From Rhodospirillales bacterium (lineage in GTDB: Bacteria; Pseudomonadota; Alphaproteobacteria; Kiloniellales; JACOMY01), in contig JACOMY010000005.1 in NCBI GenBank assembly GCA_014324045.1, forward strand, positions 62,001-126,000: a DNA stretch of 64,000 nt, given 5' to 3'. Positions 1-8,031 of this stretch are shown here, in pieces. A program made the position numbers and the translations under genes. Numbering within the stretch: the stretch's first letter is position 1; the number at the start of each line of letters is the position of its first letter. The notes below the pieces were generated by a model that did no database searches, was not told the origin of the DNA, and saw nothing but the letters and a program-made list of their open reading frames with translations.

Positions 1-433
1 GCTGGCCATCCACGGCCTGAACGACCGCCATCGCCGGGTCGAGCGGGCCTTGGCCGGCGTCGGCCTCGATCTTTCTTTTCGTTTCCGCTTTCCGCATCAA
101 CTCTCCGGCGGACAGCGCCAGCGCGTCGCGGTGGCCCGCGCCTTGATCCTGGAGCCGGAAATCCTGCTGCTGGACGAGCCGACCTCGGCCCTCGACGCCT
201 CGGTGCAGGCCGAGGTCCTCAATCTCCTGGTGCGCCTTCGCCGGGAACGAAACCTGACCTTCGTCATGGTGAGCCACGATCTGGCTGTCGTGAACCACAT
301 GTGCGAGCGCCTGCTGGTCATGCAGCAAGGCCAAGGCGTCGAGGAACTGGACCGCCAAGCCCTCGGCGACCGCCGGGTCAAGACCGGTTACACCCGCAGC
401 CTCCTGAAGGCCAGCGAGGGATTCTTGCGTTAA
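1..433 (+). CDS. Peptide/nickel-type ABC transporter ATP-binding protein (5' truncated by window edge)
   Basis: C-terminal part of an ABC ATPase; the reading frame is open from base 2, so the start lies outside the window. The signature motif LSGGQRQRVAVARAL is followed by Walker B (EILLLDEPTSALDAS) and the H-loop (VMVSHDLAVV). The wording of the signature and Walker B regions is typical of the DppD/DppF/OppD/OppF group that energises di- and oligopeptide importers at the inner membrane. The C-terminal tail is short (it ends KASEGFLR) and includes the TGYTRSLL segment common near the end of this group. The Walker A motif is not in the window. The substrate cannot be deduced. The next gene is convergent. 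Confidence 0.85.
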   Translation, partial: LAIHGLNDRHRRVERALAGVGLDLSFRFRFPHQLSGGQRQRVAVARALILEPEILLLDEPTSALDASVQAEVLNLLVRLRRERNLTFVMVSHDLAVVNHMCERLLVMQQGQGVEELDRQALGDRRVKTGYTRSLLKASEGFLR

Positions 434-476
434 GAACCCGGGCAAGGGACCGGGCGTTAAGGGCTTGGGCGCTCTT

Positions 477-2915
477 CTAGCGCTGCGGCATCAGCAGCAG
501 GGTCTTGGATCCTTCGGGCAGATCTTCGGGCAAGGGCAGCAACAGGCCGTCGCGCCAGGATTCTACCAGGTTTCCGTAGTGGGGCGAGAGGATGTTGCCG
601 GAGTTGCCGGTAGCGACGATGAAGCCGGAGGCCTCGGGATCGGCCGTGTCGTAGACGGCGCGGTAGCCCGGTCCGTGACGATCGACGAAGGCACGATCCA
701 GCGGCAAGGCATAGTCGGAGCCGGCCCGGTTTACGGTGTCTTGGCCACCGGAGGTGGCGATATCGATCCCGGTCAGGCTGTTCACGACCGGGATATAGCG
801 CAGCACCTCGTGGTCGAAGCTGGCGAAGTGCGCCTCGCCCCATCGCCAGCCGGTCATGTCGTCCCCATAGTCTTCGGCCAAGTCTGCCAGGGCGGTCTCG
901 AGGGCGGCGGCGATCTGTTCGTCGCAGGTCTCCACGGCCGGCGTCGCGACGTTGTCGCACCAGAGGCTGTCCGCGCCCAGCAGGCTGTGGACCCGCCAAG
1001 CATTCCCTTCCAGTAGGGGCGCCGCGGCCTCACCCAACTCGTCGATCAACAGCCGGCGTTCCAGGGCCCGGAGCCAGGCGCTGTAGATCAGGGGCTCCGG
1101 CCGCTTGCGATCCATGCGGAAATCCCACTTGCGCAGGCGCGCCAGCGCGGCCCCGGCCGGAAGCTCGGCCTGCAGCAGCCGCTGCATCAGCCGGCGCGCA
1201 CCGTAGGAGAGATCGTCCAGCTGCATCTTCCGCATGTCCTCCGGCGAGAAGCGCTGCTTTTCCGCCAGCAGATCGGCGATGCGGGCGGCGCGGCCCGGGT
1301 GCGCCCATTCGGCGGCGATCAAGTAGGGATAGTCGTCGCCGACCAGGCGATTGTTGGCGGTCAGCAGGATACCGCTTTCCGGATCGACGACGCGGGGCAA
1401 GGCCTCGTAGGGCACCTCGCCGATCCAGTCGTAGGCCCCGCCGGCGCCCGGAACCGGCAGCAGTCCGTCGCCGGCCCGCCTGATCGGCACGCGGCCGGGT
1501 GCGATCAGGGCGATGGAGCCGCGGCTGTCGGCCAGGATCACGGTCTGCTGCGGCGAATCCAGATCGCGGAGGGCTGCTATCGCCGCCGCTACGTCCGGCG
1601 CCCGATTGAGGCGGTAGATGCCTTCGGCCGAACGATCATCGCCCTGCAAGGCGGACCAAGCCAGGGCCAAGACCCGATGTCCCGGATAGAGATCGCGTGC
1701 CTCCTCGACGACATCCGACAGCACCGGCCCATGGCGGGTCTTGCGCACGGTGAAGGTAAGGGGCTCTGCGCCTGCGATCCGAAGGGTTTCTTCGCGTGTC
1801 TCGAAAGGCCGCCAGCCCTCTTCGGTCTTGTAGTAGCCGGGGTTATCGGGGTCGATCTCCTCAATGAAGAGATCCTGGGTGTCGCCGTAGGTTGTGGTGA
1901 AGGTCCAGGCGAGGCGGCCGTTGTGTCCGAACAGCAGGAAAGGCGTGCCCGGGGCCGTGGCGCCGCTAAGGGTTAGCCCCGGCGTCTCGATGCGGGCCAG
2001 ATACCAATGGCCCGGTGCCCTGAGCGCCAGGTGCGGGTCGCCGGCCAGCAGCGCGCCGCCGGTGGTGCTGTGCCGTGGCGCCACGGCCCAGGCATTCGAG
2101 GCAGTCTTCGGCCCGATTTCCCAGGGTAAGACCCGGTATAGCGCGTTCAAGTGGCCTTGCCGCTGCAGCTCCCGAAGGGCGCTGGCGCCGGCCGGTGCCC
2201 AATCGGGATAGGCCGGGAAGAGCTGGCGCCGCTTTGCCTCCGGCAACACTTGACTCAGCTGGGCGTTCAGCAGCTCCTTCTTGTAGTTCTGCGAGAGGAT
2301 GAGGGCCATCAAGCGCCCCCAAGCGATGCTGTCGGCCGGCCGCCAGGGTTCCGGTTCGCCGATCATCAGGAAACTGAGCGGCAGCGGGCCGTCGCGGGTC
2401 GTCAGGAAGGCATTCACGCCGTCGGCATAGCGCTGCAGCAGCGCCTGGGCCTCGGGCGAGATCCGGGCGGCGTTCTCCTCCGCCAAGCGGTAGAGCCCAA
2501 GGGTGCGCATCATGCGGTCGATCTTCACGGTGCTGGAGCCGACCGCCTCGGAAAGGCGCCCGGCTGCCAAGCGGCGCATAAGCTCCATCTGCAGCAGCCG
2601 GTCCTGGGCATGGGCGTAGCCCAGAGCGAAGGCGGCGTCGCCTTCGCTCCCGGCTTCGATGAAGACCAGGCCCTCCGGGCTGCGGCTGAGGCTGACGTTC
2701 CGCTCCAGGCCGGGCAAAGCTTTGCTGCCGGTCTGCGCCGGCAGCGATTGCCGTTGCCAGAAGTAAAGGCCGGCGATTGCGGCGACCGGCAGGAGCAGCA
2801 GCAGGCCCAAGCCGCGCCAGAGCCAGCGGCGCTTCGGTTTCCGGGGAGAAGAAGCTTCGGTCACAGGTTTATCCTTGGGGGAGTTTCCTTGAGGGGCCTT
2901 GCGTTCGATCGCCAT
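477..2915 (-). CDS. Penicillin acylase-family N-terminal nucleophile hydrolase
   Basis: 812-residue protein of the penicillin amidase (S45) family. These enzymes are made as a precursor and cleave themselves to expose a catalytic serine at the start of the beta chain; they hydrolyse amides such as acyl-homoserine lactones or beta-lactams. A lysine/arginine-rich cytoplasmic tail is followed by a hydrophobic anchor at residues ~31-53, so the protein is probably periplasmic and membrane-tethered. The alpha-chain motif GYAHAQDRLLQMEL lies near residue 99, and the expected mature beta-chain start SNAWAV places the nucleophile at Ser273, followed by GGALLAGDPHL. Length is normal for the family. ATG start. 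It lies just downstream of the metY-like gene on the same strand (35 bp gap). The substrate is unknown: penicillin acylase is a family name, not a proven activity. Confidence 0.88.
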   Translation of the reverse strand: MAIERKAPQGNSPKDKPVTEASSPRKPKRRWLWRGLGLLLLLPVAAIAGLYFWQRQSLPAQTGSKALPGLERNVSLSRSPEGLVFIEAGSEGDAAFALGYAHAQDRLLQMELMRRLAAGRLSEAVGSSTVKIDRMMRTLGLYRLAEENAARISPEAQALLQRYADGVNAFLTTRDGPLPLSFLMIGEPEPWRPADSIAWGRLMALILSQNYKKELLNAQLSQVLPEAKRRQLFPAYPDWAPAGASALRELQRQGHLNALYRVLPWEIGPKTASNAWAVAPRHSTTGGALLAGDPHLALRAPGHWYLARIETPGLTLSGATAPGTPFLLFGHNGRLAWTFTTTYGDTQDLFIEEIDPDNPGYYKTEEGWRPFETREETLRIAGAEPLTFTVRKTRHGPVLSDVVEEARDLYPGHRVLALAWSALQGDDRSAEGIYRLNRAPDVAAAIAALRDLDSPQQTVILADSRGSIALIAPGRVPIRRAGDGLLPVPGAGGAYDWIGEVPYEALPRVVDPESGILLTANNRLVGDDYPYLIAAEWAHPGRAARIADLLAEKQRFSPEDMRKMQLDDLSYGARRLMQRLLQAELPAGAALARLRKWDFRMDRKRPEPLIYSAWLRALERRLLIDELGEAAAPLLEGNAWRVHSLLGADSLWCDNVATPAVETCDEQIAAALETALADLAEDYGDDMTGWRWGEAHFASFDHEVLRYIPVVNSLTGIDIATSGGQDTVNRAGSDYALPLDRAFVDRHGPGYRAVYDTADPEASGFIVATGNSGNILSPHYGNLVESWRDGLLLPLPEDLPEGSKTLLLMPQR

Positions 2916-2950
2916 CGCGGTCCTGCGCCCCGAAGGGCTGCCGGGGTGCG

Positions 2951-4234
2951 TCAGGGGAGCGAGTCCAGCGCCTGCTGCAAGTCTCCGATCAGATCGGCGG
3001 CCGTCTCCAGGCCGACCGAGAGGCGGACGACCTCATCCCCGGCGCCGGCGGCTTGGCGCTGAGCGGCGGTCAATTGGCGATGGGTGGTGGAGGCCGGATG
3101 CAGAATCAGGCTGCGGCTGTCGCCGACGTTGGCCAGGTGACTCCAGAGCGCGACGGCCTCCACCAGACGCGCGCCGGCCCGGTAGCCGCCCTTCAAGCCG
3201 AAGGTGAAGACCGAGCCGGCACCGGCCGGCAGATAGCGCTGCGCCAAGCCGCGGTAGGGCGAGGAGGGAAGGCCGGCATAGGAGACCCAGGCCACGGCCG
3301 GGTGGGTCTCCAGGAAGCGGGCCACGGCCAGGGCGTTGCGGCAGTGGCGTTCCATGCGCAGCGGCAGGGTCTCCAGACCCAGGAGGGTTAAGAAGGCGTT
3401 CATCGGCGACTGTGCAGCGCCCAGGTCGCGCAGGGTGACGGCATGGCTGAAGGTGGTGAAGGCAAGATCGCCGAAAGTCTCCTGGAAGGCGAGGCCGTGG
3501 TAGGCCGGCTCCGGCGCCGAGAGACTGGCGAAGCGGCGGCTTTTGGACCAGTCGAAGCGGCCGGAGTCGATCACGGCCCCGCCCATGGCCGTGCCGTTGC
3601 CGGTCAGGAACTTGGTTGTGGAGTGCACCACCAAATCGGCGCCGAATTCGAAGGGCCGGCAGAGAAAGGGGGTCGCCAGGGTGTTGTCCACCACCAAGGG
3701 GCAGCCGGCGCCCTCGGCGATGCGGGCCAGGCTCTCTAGGTCGCTGACGGCGCCGCCAGGGTTGGCCAGGCTCTCGCAGAAGAGGGCGCGGGTGTCCTCG
3801 CCGACGGCGGCCTTCACGGCTTCGAGGTCGTCCATGTCGAGGAAGCGGCACTGCCAACCGAATTTCTTGAAGGTCTTGCCGAATTGGGTGATGGAACCGC
3901 CGTAGAGGCGGGTCGAGGCGACGAACTCCGCGCCGGCCTCCATCAAGGGAAAGAGCGCCAGCAGCTGGGCGGCATGACCGGAGGCGACGCAGGTGCTGCC
4001 GCGTCCGCCCTCAAGGCTCGCCAGGCGTTCCTCCAGGGCGGCAACGGTGGGATTGCCCAGCCGCGAATAAACGAAGCCGAAGGTTTGCAGATTGAACAGC
4101 GAGGCCGCGTGGTCGGCATCGTGGAAGACGTAGGAGGCAGTCTGGAAGATCGGCGTCTGGCGGGCGCCGGTCACCGGCTCCGGCTGGGTGCCGGCATGGA
4201 TGGAGCGGGTTTCGAACCCGAACTCCCGGCTCAT
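2951..4234 (-). CDS. metY: O-acetylhomoserine aminocarboxypropyltransferase-type PLP enzyme
   Basis: 427-residue Cys/Met metabolism PLP enzyme. The family member that best fits the length and N terminus (FETRSIHAGTQPEP) is O-acetylhomoserine sulfhydrylase, which makes homocysteine (or methionine) from O-acetylhomoserine and sulfide (or methanethiol) in the cytoplasm. The substrate-phosphate region YSRLGNPTVAALEERLASLEGG and the PLP-lysine motif VVHSTTKFLTGNG (Lys208) are present. The ATG overlaps the stop of the upstream CoA-binding protein gene by 4 bp (ATGA), which indicates translational coupling. Cystathionine gamma-synthase-type activity is an alternative, but the ~427-residue length favours MetY. 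Confidence 0.88.
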   Translation of the reverse strand: MSREFGFETRSIHAGTQPEPVTGARQTPIFQTASYVFHDADHAASLFNLQTFGFVYSRLGNPTVAALEERLASLEGGRGSTCVASGHAAQLLALFPLMEAGAEFVASTRLYGGSITQFGKTFKKFGWQCRFLDMDDLEAVKAAVGEDTRALFCESLANPGGAVSDLESLARIAEGAGCPLVVDNTLATPFLCRPFEFGADLVVHSTTKFLTGNGTAMGGAVIDSGRFDWSKSRRFASLSAPEPAYHGLAFQETFGDLAFTTFSHAVTLRDLGAAQSPMNAFLTLLGLETLPLRMERHCRNALAVARFLETHPAVAWVSYAGLPSSPYRGLAQRYLPAGAGSVFTFGLKGGYRAGARLVEAVALWSHLANVGDSRSLILHPASTTHRQLTAAQRQAAGAGDEVVRLSVGLETAADLIGDLQQALDSLP

Positions 4235-4737
4235 GACCAGGCAACCTTGAGGCGACGGCGTTTGGCGGTGATCACGCCGGAATCGAAGCCGCCCCAGGAA
4301 AGCTCGCTGTGCAGGCGGCCGTACTCAATCTTGGGACAGCGGTCCATGACGACGGTGAGACCGGCCGCCTCCGCCCGTGCCGCGGCGGCGCAGGCGATCA
4401 CACCCAGCTGCATCCACACCACCTCGATCTTGCGGCTTTCCTTCAAGGCGATGGCCCGGTCGACGATCGGGCCTGCCGCCTCGGCATTACGGAAGATGTC
4501 CACCATGCCGAAGGGAAGCGGAATCTCGCCGAGACCGGCGTAGACCCGCTCACCCAACAGCTCTTGTCCGGCGAGGCCGGGATTTACCGGGATCACCCGG
4601 TAGCCCTTCTCCTGCAGATACTTCATCGCGAAGAAACTGGGCCGGTTCCACTTCGCACTGGCCCCCACCAGGGCGATGGTCTCGACCCTGTCGAGGATGC
4701 CCAGGATCAGAGCATCGGAGTAAACCCACTGTTGCAT
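4231..4737 (-). CDS. CoA-binding (Rossmann) domain protein
   Basis: 168-residue single-domain protein of the CoA_binding_2 family. The glycine-rich ETIALVGASAKWNRPSF near residue 17 and the later GYRVIPVNPGLAGQELLGE are typical of the nucleotide-binding fold that resembles the N-terminal domain of succinyl-CoA synthetase alpha. I chose the ATG at 4737 (MQQWVYSDALILG), where the family similarity begins; a longer in-frame TTG at 4809 would add residues that look non-coding and overlap a short tandem repeat. The gene ends with a 4 bp overlap onto the sulfhydrylase-like gene. Members of this family next to metY are common in Alphaproteobacteria; the biochemical role is not established. Confidence 0.85.
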   Translation of the reverse strand: MQQWVYSDALILGILDRVETIALVGASAKWNRPSFFAMKYLQEKGYRVIPVNPGLAGQELLGERVYAGLGEIPLPFGMVDIFRNAEAAGPIVDRAIALKESRKIEVVWMQLGVIACAAAARAEAAGLTVVMDRCPKIEYGRLHSELSWGGFDSGVITAKRRRLKVAWS

Positions 4738-4813
4738 AACCGGGAGCTTAGTGCGGGCGGCGAGGACTTGGGAACAGCCAATCGTACGGTGCCGCCGGCA
4801 AGCGCCCAAGAAG

Positions 4814-4873
4814 TTTCAAACTGGGCGATTTCGAACTGGGAAGTCTCGAACTAGGCGGTCTTGAAACTGCGGG
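4814..4873. repeat. Degenerate 15 bp tandem repeat, four units
   Basis: Four consecutive 15-base units begin at 4814, 4829, 4844 and 4859, with shared core TTTCGAACTGGG (variants TTTCAAACTGGG, TCTCGAACTAGG, TCTTGAAACTGC). The array runs through the stop codon of the minus-strand DUF6635-like gene (stop at 4851-4853), so its last few codons lie inside the repeat. Confidence 0.7.
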
Positions 4874-5843
4874 CCAGGTCCAACAGGTCCAGCAGGCGCG
4901 CGGCATAGCGGTCGGGCAGGCTGTAGGCCGCCTGCTCCTGGCCTAGCAGGCTGCGCTCCATGCGGTCGATCAGGCGGCGCAGGCGGTAGCGGTGCAGGCC
5001 GAGGCGCGCCTGCAGCGGGTCCGTTACGATGCCCGAACAGGAGGCAACCACGGCAGCGATGCCCAGCAGGCCCAGCGTTGTTCCCGCCGTTGCGGCTGCC
5101 GGGACGCTCGCGGCCAAGGAGCCCGAAAGCAGGGAGGCCGGGAGCAGGCCCATCAGCTTACCGCCCAGCGGCAGCCAAAGCGGTGCCATCTTCTGCGCTA
5201 TCGCCTGGGTCAGCAGCGGCCCCAGGCTGATGGCGCCGGGGGTGAACTGCTTGAAGAACAGGGCGCCGGCGGTGCCGGCCAGGAGCGCGTTGGTCAGGTC
5301 GGCGGCATGCGTACGGCTTTCCGCATAGTGGGTCAGAGCGTCGGTCAACCAGCGCTGCAGGGCCTCGGGATCGCGGTGGCCGGCAAGGGCCGCGTCAAGC
5401 GGCGCCAACAGGGCCGGGAAGGGCGGTTCGCGCAGGATGGCCTCGCCCAAGGCATCCTTGGTGCTGACGCGCCCGTCGGGGCTCTCGAAGGGGAGTTCCA
5501 GGAAACGGGTCATGACCCGCCAGGTAAGCGCGCGGCCGGCGGCGGTGTCGAGCGGCAAGCGCCGGCGGCGCAGGCCCTCGGAAGCCTGCCGCCAGCCCAA
5601 ACGCGAGGCGCCGGCCGCGCCGATATCCATGGCCAGCTGCGGCACCGCCAGCATTACATTGGTCGGCGCGCGCCAGAAATCTTCGCGCAAGGCCTCCCGG
5701 TGCAGCGCCAGACTGCTGCGCAGGCTGTAAGTTTCCCGCACGAAGGGGGTAATTTTGCGGCGGCGTTCGCCGATGTAGCGCGCCACGCCAGCCCGGTAGG
5801 CGGCGCGCAGTTCCTGCGGGGTGGGGGCGGGGATCAGCAGCAT
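4851..5843 (-). CDS. DUF6635-like hypothetical protein
   Basis: 330-residue protein without a known function. The N-terminal part (ARYIGERRRKITPFVRETYS, then a segment with HREALREDFWRAPTNVMLAVPQL) resembles the DUF6635 family as I recall it. The middle holds small-residue-rich hydrophobic stretches at about residues 190-210 and 235-275 (ALLAGTAGALFFKQF; LLPASLLSGSLAASVPAAA), which could insert in a membrane. The C terminus is helical and charged (RLRRLIDRMERSL). ATG start at 5843; alanine/leucine-rich composition matches the neighbours. The final codons fall within a 15 bp tandem repeat, so the C terminus may differ from relatives. I do not assign a role. Confidence 0.7.
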   Translation of the reverse strand: MLLIPAPTPQELRAAYRAGVARYIGERRRKITPFVRETYSLRSSLALHREALREDFWRAPTNVMLAVPQLAMDIGAAGASRLGWRQASEGLRRRRLPLDTAAGRALTWRVMTRFLELPFESPDGRVSTKDALGEAILREPPFPALLAPLDAALAGHRDPEALQRWLTDALTHYAESRTHAADLTNALLAGTAGALFFKQFTPGAISLGPLLTQAIAQKMAPLWLPLGGKLMGLLPASLLSGSLAASVPAAATAGTTLGLLGIAAVVASCSGIVTDPLQARLGLHRYRLRRLIDRMERSLLGQEQAAYSLPDRYAARLLDLLDLARSFKTA

Positions 5844-5895
5844 TGCCGGAGAGATGGCGATCCTGGGGCGCCGCTTCCAGCCCTGCTGCGCTGTG

Positions 5896-5991
5896 TCCGG
5901 TCGAAATTTTGTCCGGTTAAATTGTGCCCAGGCAGATTTTTACCCGGTCAAATTTTTGCTTGGGCAAAGTTTGCCCGATCGTATTGCGGTT
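5896..5991. repeat. Degenerate 16 bp tandem repeat, about six units
   Basis: Units starting at 5896, 5912, 5928, 5944, 5960 and 5976 share the pattern CCGGTCAAATTTTTGC (first unit TCCGGTCGAAATTTTG, second TCCGGTTAAATTGTGC). The T-rich half of each unit keeps a 16-base spacing while individual bases drift. The array fills most of the space between the stop of the enoyl-CoA hydratase gene and the start of the DUF6635-like gene. Confidence 0.65.
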
Positions 5992-6008
5992 GGGCCGGAG
6001 GGCGCCGT

Positions 6009-6815
6009 TTAGCGATGCTTCCAGACGGCGGGGCGCTTCTCGATGAAGGCGTCGATGCCTTCGTTCGCGTCCTCCGCCATCATGTTGCAGGCCATGACCT
6101 CGGCTGCGTAGTCGTAGGCGGCCTCCAGCCCCTTCTCCAGTTGGGTGTAGACCATGCGCTTGCCGGCCGCGATCGCCACCGCCGACTTGGCGGCGATGCG
6201 GCCCGCCAGATCGGCGACCGCCCCGTCCAGTTGCCCGGCCGGGACCACGCGATTGACCAGCCCCCAATCGAGCGCGGTCGCCGCGTCGATGAAGTCGCCG
6301 GTGACCAGCATCTCGAAGGCGCGCTTGCGCGAGAGGTTGCGGGTGACCGCCACCGCCGGGGTGGAGCAGAAGAGGCCGGCGCCGATCCCGCTGGTGGCGA
6401 AACGCGCCTCCTCGGCAGCGACCGCGAGGTCGCACTGTGCCACCAGTTGGCAGCCGGCTGCCGTCGCCAGCGCGTGCACGCGGGCGATCACCGGCTTGGG
6501 AATGCCGGCAAGCGTCAGCATCATGCGGCTGCAGGCGCGGAAGAGCTCCCGGTAGTAGGCCCGATCCGGCCTGGCGCGCATCTCTTTCAGATCGTGACCG
6601 GCGCAAAAGGCCCTGCCCGCGGCGGCGATAACCACGACCCGCACCGCATCGTCGTCTCCGGCCCGCTGCAGCGCGCCGGTCATGGCGGCCAACAGCCCTT
6701 CCGACAGCGCGTTGAACTGCCGCGGCCGGTTCATCGTGAGGGTGAGGACTCCGTCGTGCAGATCTTCCAGAACGAGCGGCTCGCCGGCGGCCCAGGTTTC
6801 GGCGGGTGCGGCCAT
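6009..6815 (-). CDS. Enoyl-CoA hydratase/isomerase family protein
   Basis: 268-residue crotonase-fold enzyme, presumed to hydrate 2-enoyl-CoA in fatty-acid or amino-acid breakdown. The N-terminal TLTMNRPRQFNALSEGLLAA, the oxyanion-hole segment AAAGRAFCAGHDLKEM (near residue 70) and the second oxyanion region around ALATAAGCQLVAQCDLAVAA are clear. The ATG at 6815 was chosen over upstream in-frame starts because it has GGAGG about 9 bases before it. The two acidic residues expected of a true hydratase are not obvious: the second region reads FATSGIGAGLFCSTPAVAV. Isomerase or another crotonase activity is therefore possible. Divergently arranged from the thioesterase gene with an 85 bp gap. Confidence 0.88.
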   Translation of the reverse strand: MAAPAETWAAGEPLVLEDLHDGVLTLTMNRPRQFNALSEGLLAAMTGALQRAGDDDAVRVVVIAAAGRAFCAGHDLKEMRARPDRAYYRELFRACSRMMLTLAGIPKPVIARVHALATAAGCQLVAQCDLAVAAEEARFATSGIGAGLFCSTPAVAVTRNLSRKRAFEMLVTGDFIDAATALDWGLVNRVVPAGQLDGAVADLAGRIAAKSAVAIAAGKRMVYTQLEKGLEAAYDYAAEVMACNMMAEDANEGIDAFIEKRPAVWKHR

Positions 6816-6900
6816 GATGCAGGTTCCTCCTCTTGCCATGCCGGGTCCAGTTTGGCCTCTTGGTACGGCCGCAGGCAAGGACCGAGGGAGGAAGAAAGCC

Positions 6901-7374
6901 ATGACCGAACCGGCCGCGATCACCGTCGAGGCCTTCGAGGCGCTGTGCCGGAAGGAGCCCGGGTTCTACGACTTCTTCGGCCTAGTGACGGAGGAGATCG
7001 GACGGGGCAGTGCCCGCGTGCGCTTGCCACAAAAGCAGGAATTGCTGCGTCCCGGCGGGACCGTCAGCGGGCCGGCGCAGATGGGCCTGGCCGACTGCGC
7101 GATTTATGCCGCCTTGCTGGGCGCCATCGGCCCGGTACCGCTGGCCGTGACCACGAATTTCTCCATCAATTTTCTCTCCAAGCCGCAAGCGGGCGACCTG
7201 ATCTGCAGCTGTAGGCTGTTGAAATTGGGCAAGCGTCTGGCAGTGGCCGAAGCGCGGGTCTTCGGCAGCGACGCGGCCAAAGTCTACAGCCATGTCACCG
7301 CCACCTATGCAATTCCCCCAAGTGCAATTCCGCCGGGCGCTGTTGACGGTACTATAATATCGCAAATCGGCTGA
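6901..7374 (+). CDS. PaaI-family hotdog thioesterase
   Basis: 157-residue hotdog-fold protein. The motif PGGTVSGPAQMGLADCAIYA and the later TTNFSINFLSKPQAGDLIC match the PaaI/YigI thioesterase group, which hydrolyses acyl-CoA thioesters in the cytoplasm. ATG at 6901 is preceded by GGGAGGAAG; a longer in-frame upstream extension to 6682 would run antisense through the hydratase gene and is rejected. In many Alphaproteobacteria a PaaI-like gene sits directly upstream of rplM, as here. The true acyl substrate is unknown. Confidence 0.85.
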   Translation: MTEPAAITVEAFEALCRKEPGFYDFFGLVTEEIGRGSARVRLPQKQELLRPGGTVSGPAQMGLADCAIYAALLGAIGPVPLAVTTNFSINFLSKPQAGDLICSCRLLKLGKRLAVAEARVFGSDAAKVYSHVTATYAIPPSAIPPGAVDGTIISQIG

Positions 7375-7394
7375 CTTTCTGTGGCTTTTTCGGC

Positions 7395-7423
7395 TTGACA
7401 GGCCAAATAGGGGCCGCTAGGAA
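7395..7423 (+). promoter_or_regulatory. Probable sigma-70 promoter of rplM-rpsI
   Basis: TTGACA at 7395-7400, a 17-base spacer, then TAGGAA at 7418-7423. The -35 element is perfect and the spacing ideal; the -10 is weak. It lies ~105 bases before the rplM start in the only sizeable non-coding gap upstream. Confidence 0.5.
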
Positions 7424-7527
7424 GTGCGGCTTCGGGAGTTTGGTTCGGGAACTGGACGGCGGCGATGCGGGTCGGTCCCCGGCGGCGCGTTTTTCCTGCT
7501 AATTCCAAAGATTATGGACTGAGGGCG

Positions 7528-8031
7528 ATGAAGACCTACTCAGCGAAGCCGTCCGAGATAGAGAAGAAATGGATCCTGATCGACGCCGACGGCCTGGTTC
7601 TGGGCCGTATGGCCGCAGAGATCGCAAAGATCCTGCGCGGCAAGCACAAGCCGCTCTTCACCCCGCACTTGGACTGCGGCGATAACGTCATCGTGATCAA
7701 TGCGGCCAAGGTGAAGGTCACGGGCGACAAGCTGGCCAAGCGCAAGTTTCATTGGCATACCGGCTATCCCGGCGGCATTAAGGAGCGCAGCTTGGGCGAG
7801 ACGCTGAGCGGCCGCTTTCCAGAGCGTGCGATTGTCAAGGCGGTCGAGCGCATGATCGCCCGTGGACCGCTGGGCCGCCGGCAGATGCGGAACCTCCGTG
7901 CCTATGCCGGCGCCGACCATCCGCATGCGGCGCAACAGCCGGAGGTTTTGGACCTAGCGGCGCGCAATTCGAAGAACACAAGGGTCAAAGAACACAAGGG
8001 TCGAAGAACACAAGGGCATCCAGCAGTATGA
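7528..8031 (+). CDS. rplM: 50S ribosomal protein L13, with repeat-derived C-terminal tail
   Basis: 167-residue large-subunit protein. [49 protein letters not shown] and [20 protein letters not shown] are classic L13 segments. Alphaproteobacterial L13 normally ends shortly after [17 protein letters not shown]. Here the frame continues ~18 residues through three copies of a 16 bp repeat (7969-8016), giving a basic tail with [16 protein letters not shown]. Because 16 is not a multiple of three, each copy is read in a different frame. The stop overlaps the rpsI start (ATGA), so the tail now provides the coupling to rpsI. GAGGG precedes the ATG. Confidence 0.97.
   Translation: MKTYSAKPSEIEKKWILIDADGLVLGRMAAEIAKILRGKHKPLFTPHLDCGDNVIVINAAKVKVTGDKLAKRKFHWHTGYPGGIKERSLGETLSGRFPERAIVKAVERMIARGPLGRRQMRNLRAYAGADHPHAAQQPEVLDLAARNSKNTRVKEHKGRRTQGHPAV
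7969..8016. repeat. 16 bp tandem repeat, three near-perfect copies, inside the 3' end of rplM
   Basis: Three adjacent 16-base copies of TCGAAGAACACAAGGG at 7969, 7985 and 8001; the middle copy has A instead of G at its third base. It lies within the coding 3' end of rplM, 12 bases before the rpsI start. Confidence 0.95.

Noticed and set aside
4992-7214. Long plus-strand open frame of 740 codons
   Set aside because: It runs antisense through the DUF6635-like, enoyl-CoA hydratase and part of the thioesterase genes and has arginine/glycine/glutamine-rich composition typical of a shadow in GC-rich DNA.
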